The translations under genes were made by a program, and so were the position numbers. The notes under the pieces were generated by a model. It worked only from the letters and a program-made list of their open reading frames with translations, made no database searches and was not told where the DNA came from. DNA of 64,000 nt from assembly GCA_030280995.1 (NCBI GenBank), contig JASXTE010000014.1, positions 7,375,656 to 7,439,655 of the forward strand, given 5' to 3'. This document shows positions 32,820 through 44,143 of the stretch, one piece after another. Each line of letters begins with the position of its first letter. Positions within the stretch are counted from its first letter, which is position 1. The DNA is from Hemileia vastatrix. Its lineage: Eukaryota > Basidiomycota > Pucciniomycetes > Pucciniales > Zaghouaniaceae.

Positions 32820-33475
32820 TTAACCCTCCATCATCCCCCTTTCCACCCTTCTTGTCTGCCTCAATACCCTCCTTTCTCCCCTTCTAGGCCACCTCAAGCC
32901 CCCCCTTTACCCCCTCCGTCATCCCCCTTTCCCCCCTCCTTGTCTGCCTTCATACCCCCCTTTCTCCCCTTCTTGGCCACCTCAACTCCCCCCTTTACCC
33001 CCTCAATCCCCCCTTTAATCCCTCCTTTCCCACCTCAAACCCCCCTTTACCCCCCTTTACCCCACCTTTAACCCCACCTTTCCTGCCTCAAACCCCCCCT
33101 TTACCCCCTCAAACCTACCTCAACCCCCCCACAACCCCCCCAGTGCCTACTTATCAAATTGCTATTGATTCAATAAGTTAATGGATGATTGTTCTTGATT
33201 TTTCATTAACTTATTGAATTGCTAACAATTTGATAAGTTGGCTGTAGGGGGTTCGTGCAGGGGTTTGAGGGGGGGCGGTTTGAGGCAGGTTTGAGGGAGT
33301 AAAGGGGGGGCTTGAGTGGGCCAAGGAGGGGGTAAAGGGGGAGTTTGAGGCAAGTAAGGAGGGGTTAAAGGTGGGAAAGGAGGGGTTGAAGGGGGGATTG
33401 AGGGGGGAGGTGGTCTGAGGCAGGCAAGGAAGGGTTAAAGGGGGGACTTTTTGGGGGGCATTTTGAAGCAAGAAA
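32820..33475. repeat. C-rich/G-rich giant hairpin, unit 1
   Basis: About 310 bases of CCCCCTTTACCCC-type pyrimidine sequence, an inverted repeat (ACTTATCAAATTGCTA with partner near 33210-33238, plus CAATAAGTTAATG with CATTAACTTATTG), then about 230 bases of GGGGTAAAGGGG-type purine sequence. The two sides are imperfect reverse complements. Open frames here are only Pro-rich artefacts. Confidence 0.8.
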
Positions 33476-34180
33476 ATAAAGACTGATCTCTGCTTTTTAA
33501 TTTTTTTTTACAGAATTTTTTTTTCTTTCTCTTAGTTTCTGGACATTCCCCCTGTTTCCAAAATAAATCAGGTAATTTAATTTTTTTATTTGTGTTTGAA
33601 TTTGAAAATAATTAATTATTCTGAAATTTACAAAATTCAATTTTATTTATTTATTTTATTTTAATAAATTGGATTGAAGGACATAGAGTGGTATTTCAAA
33701 TAGCAGGTAAGTAATTTTTTTTATTTTTTTATTTTTATTTGCAATTAAATTTACTGAATTTATTTATTTATATTTTTTTGATTTACTCTTTTTTTTTTTG
33801 GTGATTTTGTTTGTTTTTTCAAGAACTTTATCTGGTATTACAAAAACCATTCAGGATTTTAATTTTCTTTTTTTGCAATTTATTTAACAAATTTTTTTTT
33901 TTGGTGTTTTGTTTTTGTTTTTTTTTTAAGAAATTTTTTTCTAGGATATTACCTGGTATTTCAATCATAATTCAGGTTTTTAGTTTGAATTTTTATTTCT
34001 TTTCAAAATTTTTTACTGATTTTTTTGCACTTTTTTATTTTTTTTATTTTACCAAAAAAAAAAAAATTTCTTTTCAATTATTTTACTGATAATTTTTTAT
34101 TGTTGGTTTTTTTTAATAAATTTATTTTTTTTATTTTTATCATTTTTGTTTTGTAAATTTTTGTTTTCCAGGACATTACT
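33476..34180. other. AT-rich leader of the Tet-like gene, unit 1
   Basis: No coding frame. It contains three spaced copies of an A(G)GACNTTA..CTGGTATTTCAAA..CAG(G) motif (about 33672, 33825 and 33942); a related copy is at 43873 in unit 2. They may be non-coding 5' exons or decayed repeats. Confidence 0.4.
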
Positions 34181-36815
34181 ATGGAAAATTTAACTTGCTC
34201 ATCTTCATTATCATCAATTTCTTCTGAATCATCTTTATCCTCTCTTTCTTCCTTGTCTTCAAATCTTGAAAGCTCAAAGAATAACCATCAAATGTATTCA
34301 ACTTCTTCTTCTTTATCTTTAGTTTCTTCTATCTCTTCAATGTCCTTCAATATATTCAACTTCTTCTTTATCTTTACCTTCTTCTATCTCTTAAGAAATT
34401 TTTTTTTACAAAAACATTAAAAACCTTACAGAAGGCAGTATAGATCTCATTTTTACAGCTGTCAATAACAAATACAAACCTCAATTCATCTTAGAATTTC
34501 ATTCATTTAATGGGAATAAGGATGAAGTTTTTTGCCAGATTTCTGATTTAATTTCTACTCTCTGTCAAATGGCTCTGGTTTGACAACCCTTATCAAATAA
34601 AAATCTGATTTCTTGTCAGGCTAGGTCCAAGTCCAGAGACGTGAATAGCTTACTGGTCTAGTGTCTAGAAGATTTACAAAAGGTCCCAAATGAATACAAT
34701 GGTATAAGACAAGCAAGTAGTAGAATAAAATCAATTATAAGGCTCAGTAATTTACTCTCACTTATTATAACTGGTATTACAAGGCTTATTGTTGTGCAGA
34801 AAAATAGATGTAATATATTTAAAATACTATTCAAAGACTCTCTAGAGTACTAATGAAATGTAAGATAAATTGTATTGGTTATATTGTAATTGTAATTGTA
34901 AAGATGATAAAATTGAATGTAGAAAATATGACCAAAAACCCCCTCCTTTTATACCCAATAATTCCCCAATGATGCCCCTTGATGATTCCAATCCTATACA
35001 CGGCCAAATGCGCCTCAAACTAACTAATAGACCTGTCCAACAACATAAGGAATGACCAATGACAACCAAAGAATAATATCACACGTCAAAATCCTGAAAT
35101 AATAGGGATAATCCATCACAAATAAAGAATAACCCAAAAAAGAGTGTATATGCGTGTAATATCTAATTTTAATAGACTAAAAATAAAGAAAAAGGTACTA
35201 AATATAACAAAGTATTAAGGGGGATTAACAGTAGAAATGTTAGAGTTAATTATTACAAATTTATACGTGAAATCCCTGTCCAAAAATAAGCATTATTGAC
35301 TGAGAAACCACTGAAAAACCCAATTTAATGCATGTAAGGGCTGTTCCCTGTATGCAGACTCTTGGCAGGCGTAGCCACGGGTAAATCCTTGACTAAATAG
35401 GCGATTTTTAAGCGTGGTAGCATAATTGGGCGCCAAGACTGATGTAACTAATGTAATTAGTGCATTTAATAAGGTTAATTCACATTGAAACTAAATTAAG
35501 ACACTAACTAAGCGTCCCTCGCCTATTTTAGTGTGTTTCCACATATAGTGCATGTATGTGGGGTAATTTTAGCATGAAAAATACTAACTTTGCTAAAAAT
35601 GAAGCTATTCACATGGGAAAAATGCAGGCAGTATGTAGCCACTGCACAGAGGCCATTTCTGGCATAAAAAACACCAAATTTGAAAAGTGTTATTTTTACA
35701 CTTTTAAATAGCCAGATCAATTGTTCCAAATAAGGCAAATTGATCTGTCAAGGCGCATTTTTATTATCTTAACATTTATAGCGCATATATCCAGCTTTTA
35801 GTGATAATAAGCGCATTTATCAATTATTTCAATAAAATAATAGAAAAATTAGCTTTATGTGTACTTAAAAATTATGTAGACTTATGGCTAAGGTTCTTAA
35901 GGTTACCCTAACATATTCTAACTAAATATTAAGTACATAAGACTTAAATAAGGTGGATATATGCGTGTATATAATGCTTTATAATGGCATATATTTGTAT
36001 TAAATCAATTTTTTATACAATTATTTATTGTTCCCATGTATGCTACATATGTTTAACATAATTTGTTAGTAATTTTACTCAGTCCTGAGAATATTCAGGC
36101 TGACATTTCTGGTGTCATGAAATGTTTTGTTTGGCAATCAGGATATGATCAAGGAGTTTCTTTTGATTTCTAAATATTTTTTTATTATAAGTAATTTTTA
36201 ATTTTGTCATATATTCTAGGAATTTATTCTTTATTGAAAAATTTGAAACCAGAGCAAATGGAAGAAAATCTGAAACAATGGAATTATTTAGGATCATTTA
36301 ATATTTTCTTGGTAAATTGATTTAAAAAATTATGTATTCAAGCTTTTCAAAAAAACCATCAACTTTCTTTAAAATCTGGTTTGCCAAATTTGTCTGTTCC
36401 TGAATGGGAAGAAGCAATAAATGCTTATTTTTTTTGTTCTAATGTTATCATCACTTATAAAGGATTCTAAAATAATGTTCATCTAGATAAAAATGATAAG
36501 AATAGTCTAAAATTTAAATTTTCTCTTATATTAATCCAGAGACTGGTGTTCCTATTCCATCACCTTCTTCTGATGAGGGACATGGCCTTTATTTTCCTGA
36601 CCATAAATGTATTATTGATCTTGGTAGTGCCAATGGAATAGTTGAGGCTATATGTAATTCTTCTCAACATAGGCATCAGACAAATAAAGCACCTCCAACT
36701 TTAGTTTCTTGTCAAGTATTTACCCATTTTGGCTGTTCATTCCAAATAAATGAAGGTCTTATTAATCATATTAATAATCAAAAAAATATTTAGATAGATA
36801 AAATTTTCTTAGTAG
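34181..36815 (+). pseudogene. Tet-like 2OG-Fe(II) oxygenase gene, unit 1, split by a solo LTR
   Basis: Starts MENLTCSSSLSSISSESSLS, a Ser-rich N-terminus. A segment KPQFILEFHSFNGNKDEVF lies at 34474-34530. After the LTR come ISGVMKCFVWQSGYDQGVSF (36106) and NVHLDKNDKN (36474-36503), containing a H-x-D dyad. Then SYINPETGVPIPSPSSDEGH, GLYFPDHKCIIDLG, ANGIVEA, HRHQT and FTHFGCSFQIN (to about 36770). The layout, H-x-D followed by a glycine-bounded strand and a later His, fits the Tet-like 2OG-Fe(II) oxygenase domain known from rust genomes, related to TET/JBP enzymes that oxidise 5-methylcytosine or thymine. Family assignment is by remembered pattern, not by a search. Stops are present (for example TGA at 34583). 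Confidence 0.55.
34614..36105 (-). repeat. Solo LTR, 1492 bp, inside the unit 1 Tet-like gene
   Basis: On the minus strand it starts TGTCAGCCTGAATATTCTCA and ends CTAGCCTGACA. It is flanked by the 5-bp duplication TTTCT (34609-34613 and 36106-36110). A TATA box in GGGTATAAAAGGAGG (minus, about 34950) supports the orientation. It is longer than, and diverged from, the other TGTCAGCC LTRs. Confidence 0.88.
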
Positions 36816-37026
36816 ATCTGTCAAGTATGGTAACTAAAATATTAAAAAAAAATTCTATCATTAAATATTTTCTTCCATTTTTTTTTCTTTTTTTTTTCTC
36901 ATTTATTAATTTTTTTTTAATTTTATTTTTTATCTTTTTTAATTTTTTTTAATTTTCCTTTTTATTTTCCTTTTTTTCAATTTTATTTTTCCTTTTAATT
37001 TTTTTTTGCAATTAATTTTGGATTTG
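36816..37026. other. AT-rich spacer
   Basis: Dominated by TTTTTATTTTCC-type runs. No gene is seen. Confidence 0.5.
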
Positions 37027-38639
37027 TCTCTTCCAATTATTTTTTAAAGTTACATCAAGATATATTACTGGTTTTATATAATGATGCATCTGGCCTTAGG
37101 TTGTTCTACTGGCTATTATATAAAATAGGAAAACTTGATTGGGACTGGTGAAATAATTGGTTGAAGAAATTTTCATTTTTAATTTTTGATTTGTCTCTTC
37201 CAATTATTTTTTAAAGTTACGTGGTGGTCTTCCAACATTGGCAGAGGACTTTGTTGGTCTGTTTGGTGCTGTTTTAGTATGTCTTAATTGATATTGGTTG
37301 AATCATTAGGTGTTTTTCTAGTTTTATTCAGTGAATATTAAGACTATGGGTATGTGAGTACTACCATTGGATAGCCCCGGTTTTTCTTTATATTTTATAT
37401 CTTGATGATATTTTTCATATTCTAAGTTTTAAGGGGACATTTGCTCACTTTTCATTTCTAAAAGATAGCTGTTTAATTTTGTTTTTTGTGTTTTACAGGA
37501 TAGCCTTAAGTCTTAGGGTTAAGTGCTTAGTAACAGTAAGTAGAGCTAATTTGGCTCTATATTTTATGTCACAATGTTTTCATAGCTTAAATTTGTGTTT
37601 TAAGGGTTTTAGTAGCTGTGGTGGATTTTTCTAAGTATTTTGGGCTTTATTGGAGGTTTTTGGTGGTTTTCTGGCTTCAGGGAGGTCTGGCCGCTTCCAG
37701 GAGGGCCGCCTGCCTTGGTTATAGAAGGCTGGGGAGCACTTCTAGAGGTTTTTTATTCAATTTGGCTGCCAAAAGTGCCAAATTTGTTGCTGTGCATAGA
37801 TTTTTTAGATGGTGGTCTGTGTGTAAATACTGAATAAGACAGTTTGGGGGAACTTTAATTATCATGCAACCATACAGAGGTGATACATTGTTTTCTCACT
37901 CAGTTTTCACTGTTTTTTGGCCACAATTGGCTGTGTTTTTTTCAAGGTTAGTTCTTCACTTAACTCAAATTTGGCAACTGGTTTCTCTGGTGTAGCTTTG
38001 AAACCTGCATCAAGTATTATTGCTGTTTTCTGTGCAACAAGTGCACAGTGTTTTGGTTTTCTGGTGTGGATTTTTCTGCATTTCAGGTTTCTGGTTCTTT
38101 GGTTCTCAGTGGTCTGCTATTGGCTACTTTCTTGACTTGTAAAGCAGTCAAGAAGTGTGTTGGAAGGGGTATAGTAACAGTATCTTATTTGCTGTAGCAA
38201 ATAAATCTCACCTGGTATTTCTCAAAGGGACAGGGGTTTTTCTCTCCTGTTTTACTCCAACTCCCTTGGTCAAGGCCTATAGCTAGTACTATAGGATTGT
38301 CTACAACTTCAAGATATATTACTGGTTCTATATAATGGTGCATCTGGCCTGAGGTCGTTCTACTGGCTATTATATAAAATAGGAAAACTTGATTGGGACT
38401 GGTGAAAATAATTGGTTGAATATTTTTAATTTTTAATTTTTTCATTTAATTTTGGACTTGTCTCCTCCAATTATTTTTTGAAGTTATGTCAAGATAGATT
38501 ACTGGTTTTATATAATGGTGCATCTTGCCTTAGGTTGTTCTACTGGCTATTATATAAAATAGGGAAACCCAATTGGGATTGGTGAAAATAATTGATTGAT
38601 GAAATTTTCATTTTTAAATTTTTTCCATTTGATTTCCTT
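37027..38639. repeat. Three tandem copies of a roughly 165-bp unit, one split by a 1.08-kb insertion
   Basis: Each unit contains CAATTATTTTTTAAAGTTAC, AAGATATATTACTGG, GGTTGTTCTACTGGCTATTA and AACTTGATTGGGACTGGTGA. Copy 1 is 37027-37193; copy 2 begins at 37194, is interrupted at about 37220 and resumes at about 38303; copy 3 begins at about 38460. Confidence 0.75.
37221..38302. other. Unidentified 1.08-kb insertion in the tandem repeats
   Basis: Sequence between the two halves of repeat copy 2. Base composition is richer in G than its surroundings. No open frame longer than about 86 codons, no evident terminal repeats, and no clear target duplication. It may be a short interspersed or non-autonomous element, or cellular DNA. 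Confidence 0.5.
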
Positions 38640-38950
38640 GATTCAATAAATTTCAGGGGGTGTATTGCCAAATTTTTAGATCAGACTTTAAAAAAAATTG
38701 ACTTGAAAATTTGGTAATAACCTTCCCTTTATTCAATAAAATACAGGGGGGGGGTATTGCTAAATTTTCATATGAGACTTGCAAAAAAAAATTGACTTAA
38801 AATTTTGGTGATACCCATCCCTTACTACAATAAAATGCTGGGGGGAGTATTGCCAAAGTTTCATATAAGACTTGCAAAATTCTTTACTTGACAGAATTTA
38901 GGTGATACCCACCCCTTAGTTCAATGAAATGCAGGGGTGGTATTGGGATG
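38640..38950. repeat. About four tandem copies of an 85-bp unit, unit 1
   Basis: Core: ATGCAGGGG.GGTATTGCCAAA, TTTCATATAAGACTTGCAAA, GGTGATACCCACCCCTTA. The same repeat lies at 45640-45810 in unit 2, in the same place between the Tet-like gene and the SANT/Myb gene. Confidence 0.8.
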
Positions 38951-39154
38951 TTTTCAAATGTGACATGAAAATTTTAACTAAAAAAGTATTTTTAACATTA
39001 AAATTTTTGAAAATTTTATTTAAAAAAGAATTTATAACATTAAAATATGAAAATTCAACTAATGATGGATAGAGTAAAGAAATACAGGAAATTAAGATAA
39101 AAATTTATGTACAATTAATTATGAACAGTTGAAGTGTAAGACAAATGAAAAAAA

Positions 39155-40547
39155 CTAGTCATCAAAAAATTTCTTTAAATGTTCAATTTCCTCAACAGAT
39201 TTATTAGCTTTAACACATTTTATCAAGAAATCTTTCTTTTTGGAATTTTATTCTTGATCAAGCTTATATTTCATCTGTTCCATGAGGTTTTGATGCTTGA
39301 GTGTTTTCTCCTCTTTCTTTGATCTTTCAATACTTAGAGATAACTTGAATTTCTTCTCCTCCAAGTCTTGTGCCTTATCATCCTTCTATAAAAAGTGTTT
39401 GTACTTCCTCTCCTTCATGACTTGTGTCCTATCATCCTTCCGTAAAGACAGTTTGAACTTCTTCTCTTCCAAATCATGTACCCTGTCATCCCTCCTTAAA
39501 GAGAGCTCATATTTTTGCTTTGTAAAATTTAAAGTCTCTTTAGCAACTTCCACTTGTTCTAGAGGGATAATAAATATTAACAAAAAGTAGAAGAAAAGCA
39601 GAGTAGAGTATTAAGAGGTTTGGTATCACTTACCAGCATCACGTTTCTCCTAAAATTCTTTGATAGAAGAAAAAGCGGTTTGAGATGAAGTATTACTTTT
39701 TCTTCCTCTTTGAGAGTGGAAATTTAGACTACTTGAAGCCCTTACCTTTTTGTTCAAGGTCACATTTTCTTCTTCATCATTGTTGCTGGCTTCTGACTCA
39801 GTTGATTGTGGCTCTTGTGTTTGTTCTTCAGCCTTTTTAGAAATAAGAAAATGTAAATAAAAAAAAGAATTGGTAAGATAAAAGAAAAAAACATACTTGA
39901 GTTAGATCAGGTTGGTGTATATTTCCATAAGGATCTATTGAAAAGATATCTTGATTTGTGGAAGTTAAAAAAGGGGAGGCTTGAGTAGAAGAAGAAGGAA
40001 AAAGATTTCTTTCGACATCATGTTTGGAGATAGAATCTTCACCACCCAACATTTTTGCAGGATTAACATCAGCTCACTCTTCAAAAATAGCATCCATCTC
40101 TTTAAATTAAGGACATAAAGAATCAAGTTTATTGTCTATGGATTTGATGCCCATACTGATATCAAGGCCAGGAATACCAAAACCAGTAGAAGATGAAAGA
40201 GTCTTTTCTTTCTTGTATTTGGCTCAATAATTCTTGAAGCGTTCAGACATCTGTTTAGGTAAAAGATCTATCCATCCCTTGGTCTTATTCCATAATTTGT
40301 TGGCCATTAGAAAATAGACATTAACTTTTGATGCTGGGGGCCATCCTACTTTAGTTGCATTTTTGGTACCAAAAAAAGAATCATAGTTAGATTTATTTTT
40401 CTACCAGTTGATAAGAATGAGATTATCATCTTTTTTTAATTGAATGGTCTTTGATTTCTCAGCTGAGAGGAGGAAAGAGGGAGTAGTGAAATTTGAAGAG
40501 CAACTGGGGGAAGGCTGCCTTCGAGAAGATCTATGATGACAGGGCAT
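39155..40547 (-). pseudogene. SANT/Myb-like DNA-binding protein of the Harbinger unit (copy 1)
   Basis: Minus frame starting MPCHHRSSRRQPSPSCSS. A SANT/Myb-like domain follows: FQLKKDD-type start, KVGWPPASKVNVYFLMANKL, then LPKQMSERFKNY and AKYKKEKTLSSSTGFGI. The middle is acidic. The C-terminus repeats a charged 19-residue coiled-coil unit (DLEEKKFKLSLRKDDR type). Probable introns lie near 39837-39900 and 39560-39640. Stops interrupt the frame. PIF/Harbinger elements typically encode such a second protein that binds element DNA and assists transposase nuclear import. Divergent from the transposase that starts at 41254. Confidence 0.7.
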
Positions 40548-41253
40548 TTTAAGATAAATGAAGATGAAAAGGAGAAAAAACAAGTAGATTAGATAGTGTG
40601 GTGTTCTGAATGGAGATAATAGACAGGATGAGATGAGAATGGGGGTTCACAGCACAGTAGAAGGCATATACAGAGAGTAGTCAAAGATGTGGTTATGAAT
40701 GAAAGTAGGTCAAGATGTGGTTATGAAAGAAAGTTGTCTGATATGTGGTTATGAAAAATTGAGTAGAAAAATGTTGGATAAGAGGTCAACTTTTACATTT
40801 AAAATATCTAATAATCCAATTAGGGGGTATAAATGTTCAGGGATCTGCAATTAGGGATCAGGATTTTTATTTGCCGGTATCAGACATTATTAATTGCGGA
40901 AGATTCTTATCCACAATAATGCATTATCCCGCCTCCTATATCCCTATTTCTATTCCTAATTCCTGATCCCAAACTCATCACATCCATGATGGATTTTTAA
41001 GAAAGTCACATGACTTATAATAACTGATGCCATCCTTAAGTCTTTCCTCACTCTAAGATACTAAATTTTGGTGGCAAACACATAACATTTTTTCTCATCC
41101 TTATGTGTCTCTTCACTCTATGATACTTAATTTTGGTGGTGAACAAATAGCATTTTTTTCTATCTACACACCCCACCTGCTCATTTGGTGGAGAGTTCCC
41201 ACTTCCCACTCATCACCTAAACCTTCTACCAAAAATCTTTTCTTCCGACAATA
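40548..41253. promoter_or_regulatory. Divergent intergenic region between SANT/Myb gene and transposase
   Basis: About 700 bases between two divergent starts, so a bidirectional promoter is likely. It has three AAGATGTGGTTATGAA-type direct repeats (40685-40755) and an inverted pair, GGGATCAGGA (about 40855) with TCCTGATCCC (about 40970). The Myb-proximal part is shared with 47464-47690 of the third unit. Confidence 0.5.
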
Positions 41254-42516
41254 ATGAAGCACCTCTCTACTAGAAATCAACTTCACACAGCTATGAATGC
41301 TATCACTTTAGTTTTAGCCGCTGACTCTGATTCTGACTCTGATTTGGAAGACACTTTAGCTTATATGTCTTATCTTTCCAAAAAGTGTTACATCATACCA
41401 AGGGGGCCAAATCTTTATCATAATCCCAGATATGATCTCTGCTCCATTCTCAACATTCCTCAACTAAACTTCATTCAACTATTTTGAACTTCTCCTGATT
41501 CTTTTTTCAAACTTTCTCAACTCATCTCCAATCATCCTATCTTCCATAATAGCCCCCATAACAAACAGTGTGATCCTAACTTTCAACTTTCTGTTGCACT
41601 ATTTTGCTTTGGTTCAAATGGAAATGGTGCTTCTGTAATATGTTTAGATAATCTCTTTGCCATAGGATATGATACTGTCATATTATACACCAAGAGCTTC
41701 ATGATTGCTATCCTTTCTCTCAAGTCTCAAACACTTGCTTGGCCAACTCATCAACAGCAACTTAAATTCTCTCAAGTAATGAAAGCTGAAGGTCTCCCCA
41801 GATTTGTAGGTTTTGTTGATGGTACAACTATACCTTTGAGTCAAAAGCCTGCTCATGATGGGAACCATCATTTTGATCACAAAAAAAGGTTTCTTCAAAT
41901 TGTTCTCCAATTTCACATCTTTCATTAACTAATTTTTTATCTTCATTGTAGATACTCTATTGCTGTTCAACTTGTCTTTGAAGTCAAAAAAAAGCTTATT
42001 GCTTTTCATAGTGGCTGCCCCAGCTCATGTCATGACTCTTCCATCTTCCAAAGAATGAGGATTTCTCAAAGTCCTGACTCATAATTTGACAAATCTCAGT
42101 ACCTCCTTGCAGACTGAGAATATGCAAGTGGAAAGTACATTATACCGGCTTTCTGTGGTTCAAACTTAGAAAATGACCCCAAAACCACCTTTAATTATCA
42201 ACTTTCCCAATCAAGAGTACGGATTGAACATGCTATTGGGATTTTAAAGGGAAGATTTTCTAGTCTCAGGGAACTCAGAATCCAATTTCAAAAAAAAATG
42301 GAAATCAAAACTGCAAATCATGGGATAATGACTTGCGTTACACTCCACAATATCCTAGCTAATTTAAAGGATAAGTGGAATGATCTTTATGAAGAAGAGG
42401 ATCCTGAAACAGTACCGGCTCTCCCCTCCCTTAAATCACAAAACATTCATTCAACCAGCATACGCTCTGTCATTATGCCAATCACCCTCCACCATTTTGA
42501 CACACAACCCTTTTAA
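41254..42516 (+). pseudogene. PIF/Harbinger transposase, full length but broken (unit 2)
   Basis: N-terminal acidic region (MKHLSTRNQLHTAMNAITLV, DSDSDSD), a helical DNA-binding part (FKLSQLISNHPIFHNS, ALFCFGSNGNGAS), then DDE_Tnp_4: FVGFVDGTTIPLSQKPAHDG with the first Asp (41803-41860), AFHSGCPSSCHDSSIFQRM with the second (42003-42060), and RIEHAIGILKGRF with the Glu (42217-42258). An intron at 41889-41951 (donor AG|GTTTCT, ATTAACTAAT branch site, TTGTAG) joins HFDHKKR to YSIAVQLVF, the expected family sequence. In-frame stops near 41485, 42083 and 42117 inactivate it. Sequence from about 42000 matches 31830-32346 closely. Confidence 0.8.
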
Positions 42517-42929
42517 TTTTTTGTTTTCATACTCTCTAAATGTCCACTTTGTATAATTTATTGACTTGGCTTGGTATTTTTGTTTGTTGCATTTTTTTTT
42601 TTGAATTTATGGTGAATATCTCTTTTTTGGATGGTTCATTGGTTTTCTTTCACCAGATCAACATGAAATCACATTTTTTTTCAGTGTTTCTTTTTTTCAT
42701 TCTTCACTCATATCCTTCTCCTCCTCTCCTCAAACATCCTTCAAATATTTTGGTTGCATTTTTTTAACTCATCTCACCAGGTAAGTCATTTTTATCATTT
42801 TTGTTGATTTTTGATTTGCTAATCATGAGTTTTTTTTTTGCTGTTTTTTTGTTTTTTAAGTGCTTCACTTATTTTTTTTCAAGGTTAGACTTATTTCTTT
42901 TGTCTTTTCTCTCCCTCTTTTATCTCTTT
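42517..42929. other. Downstream of the unit 2 transposase
   Basis: T-rich, with CCTCTCCTCAAACATCC also present after the unit 1 transposase (32590). No gene is seen. Confidence 0.5.
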
Positions 42930-43600
42930 TCCTGCTCTTTTTCTCTCCTTTCCCCCCTTCTTGACAGCCTCAATCCCCCCTTTCCCCCCTTATTCTTTTC
43001 CTCACCCCTCATTCCTCATTCCTCACCTCTCACCACCTTTCCCCCCCTTTTATCCCCTTTAGGTCTTCTTATTTTACCCTCTTTAGGCCCCTTATATGCC
43101 CTCTTTACTCCCTTTTCCCCCCTTTAGGCCTCCTCACCCCTCCCCCCCCCTCATCCCCCTATCCCCTCCATTGCTTTCTCCCCTCCCCCCTCACTTCCTT
43201 ATCCCTTTACTCCCTCTCCCCCCCTTATCCCTCTCCCCCCCTTATCCCTCTCCCCCCCTCCCCCCTCCCCTCTCACCTTGCCTCCACCCCCCTTTTATCC
43301 CTAAACAAATTGCTTAGCAATTTGTTTAGGGATTAAAGGGGGGAGGGGGGAAAGGGATTAGGGGGGAGGGGGGAGAGGGGGGGAGCAGTGGAGGGGAGAG
43401 GGGGATCAGGAGGGAAGGGGTGGAGGGTAGAGGGGGGTGAGGTGGGGGGGGGGGAAGGGGTGAGGCCACTTATACAGGGGAAAAGAGGTGACTGAAGGGG
43501 GAAAAAAGGCGCCTCAAGGGCGGAAAATAAAGGAGAAACTGGTGAAAAAGGGGGGTAAGGGGATTGTGAGGAGATCAAGAAGGGGGAGGGAGGGGTTTGA
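42930..43600. repeat. C-rich/G-rich giant hairpin, unit 2
   Basis: About 370 bases of CCCCCTTATCCCTCTCCCC-type sequence, then a perfect 16-bp-stem palindrome centred on 43315 (43299-43331), then about 270 bases of GGGGGAGGGGGG-type sequence. It occupies the same place as 32820-33475 in unit 1, but the repeat words and the central palindrome differ. Confidence 0.8.
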
Positions 43601-44143
43601 TGACACCAAAAAGAGGGAAATATGTAAGAAACTTTTATTATTTTTATTAACAATATTTTTTGTTGTTTTTACAGAATATCATTATTTTGTATTTTTTTTT
43701 TTTGGTTTTGTTTACAGAATATTATAGAAAAAAAATTTTACAGTTCAAGCTGAATAAAAAATAAATTTGGTGCATTTATAATTTTGATTTTTTATTTTTG
43801 GGAATAATTTTTCTGATTCAATTTTTTTTTTTTAAATTTTTGAGTATAGTTTTTTTTAATCATTTTTTTCAAGGACTTTACATGGTATATCTAACACCAA
43901 ATAACTTTAAAATTCATTTATTTGGCAAATAGTTTCACTGATGTTTGTTTTTATTTTATTTTATATTTTTTGTTTCAATTTTTTTTTCAAGGATAGTTTT
44001 AGTAATTGATTTCTTTTCAAAAAAACAATTATTTGGATTATTGTTTATCAATAAAATTCACTAGGTTGAAGAAAAAAAACTAAATTTTGTAAGTTTTATT
44101 TTTTTGGTTTTTGACACATATTTTTTTTGTTCAGAGAAAAAAA
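43601..44143. other. AT-rich leader of the Tet-like gene, unit 2
   Basis: T- and A-rich with no coding frame. It has one copy of the AAGGACTTTACATGGTATAT motif also seen before the unit 1 gene. Confidence 0.4.

Noticed and set aside
32880..33471. Pro-rich open frames in C-rich/G-rich regions, also at 42960-43650
   Set aside because: Codons simply follow the CCC/CCT and GGG repeats, and equivalent frames occur on both strands of the hairpin.
37618..37837. Two overlapping frames of 65-71 codons in the 1.08-kb insertion
   Set aside because: Neither has a recognisable domain, and the hydrophobic, Trp-rich composition follows TGG-rich sequence.
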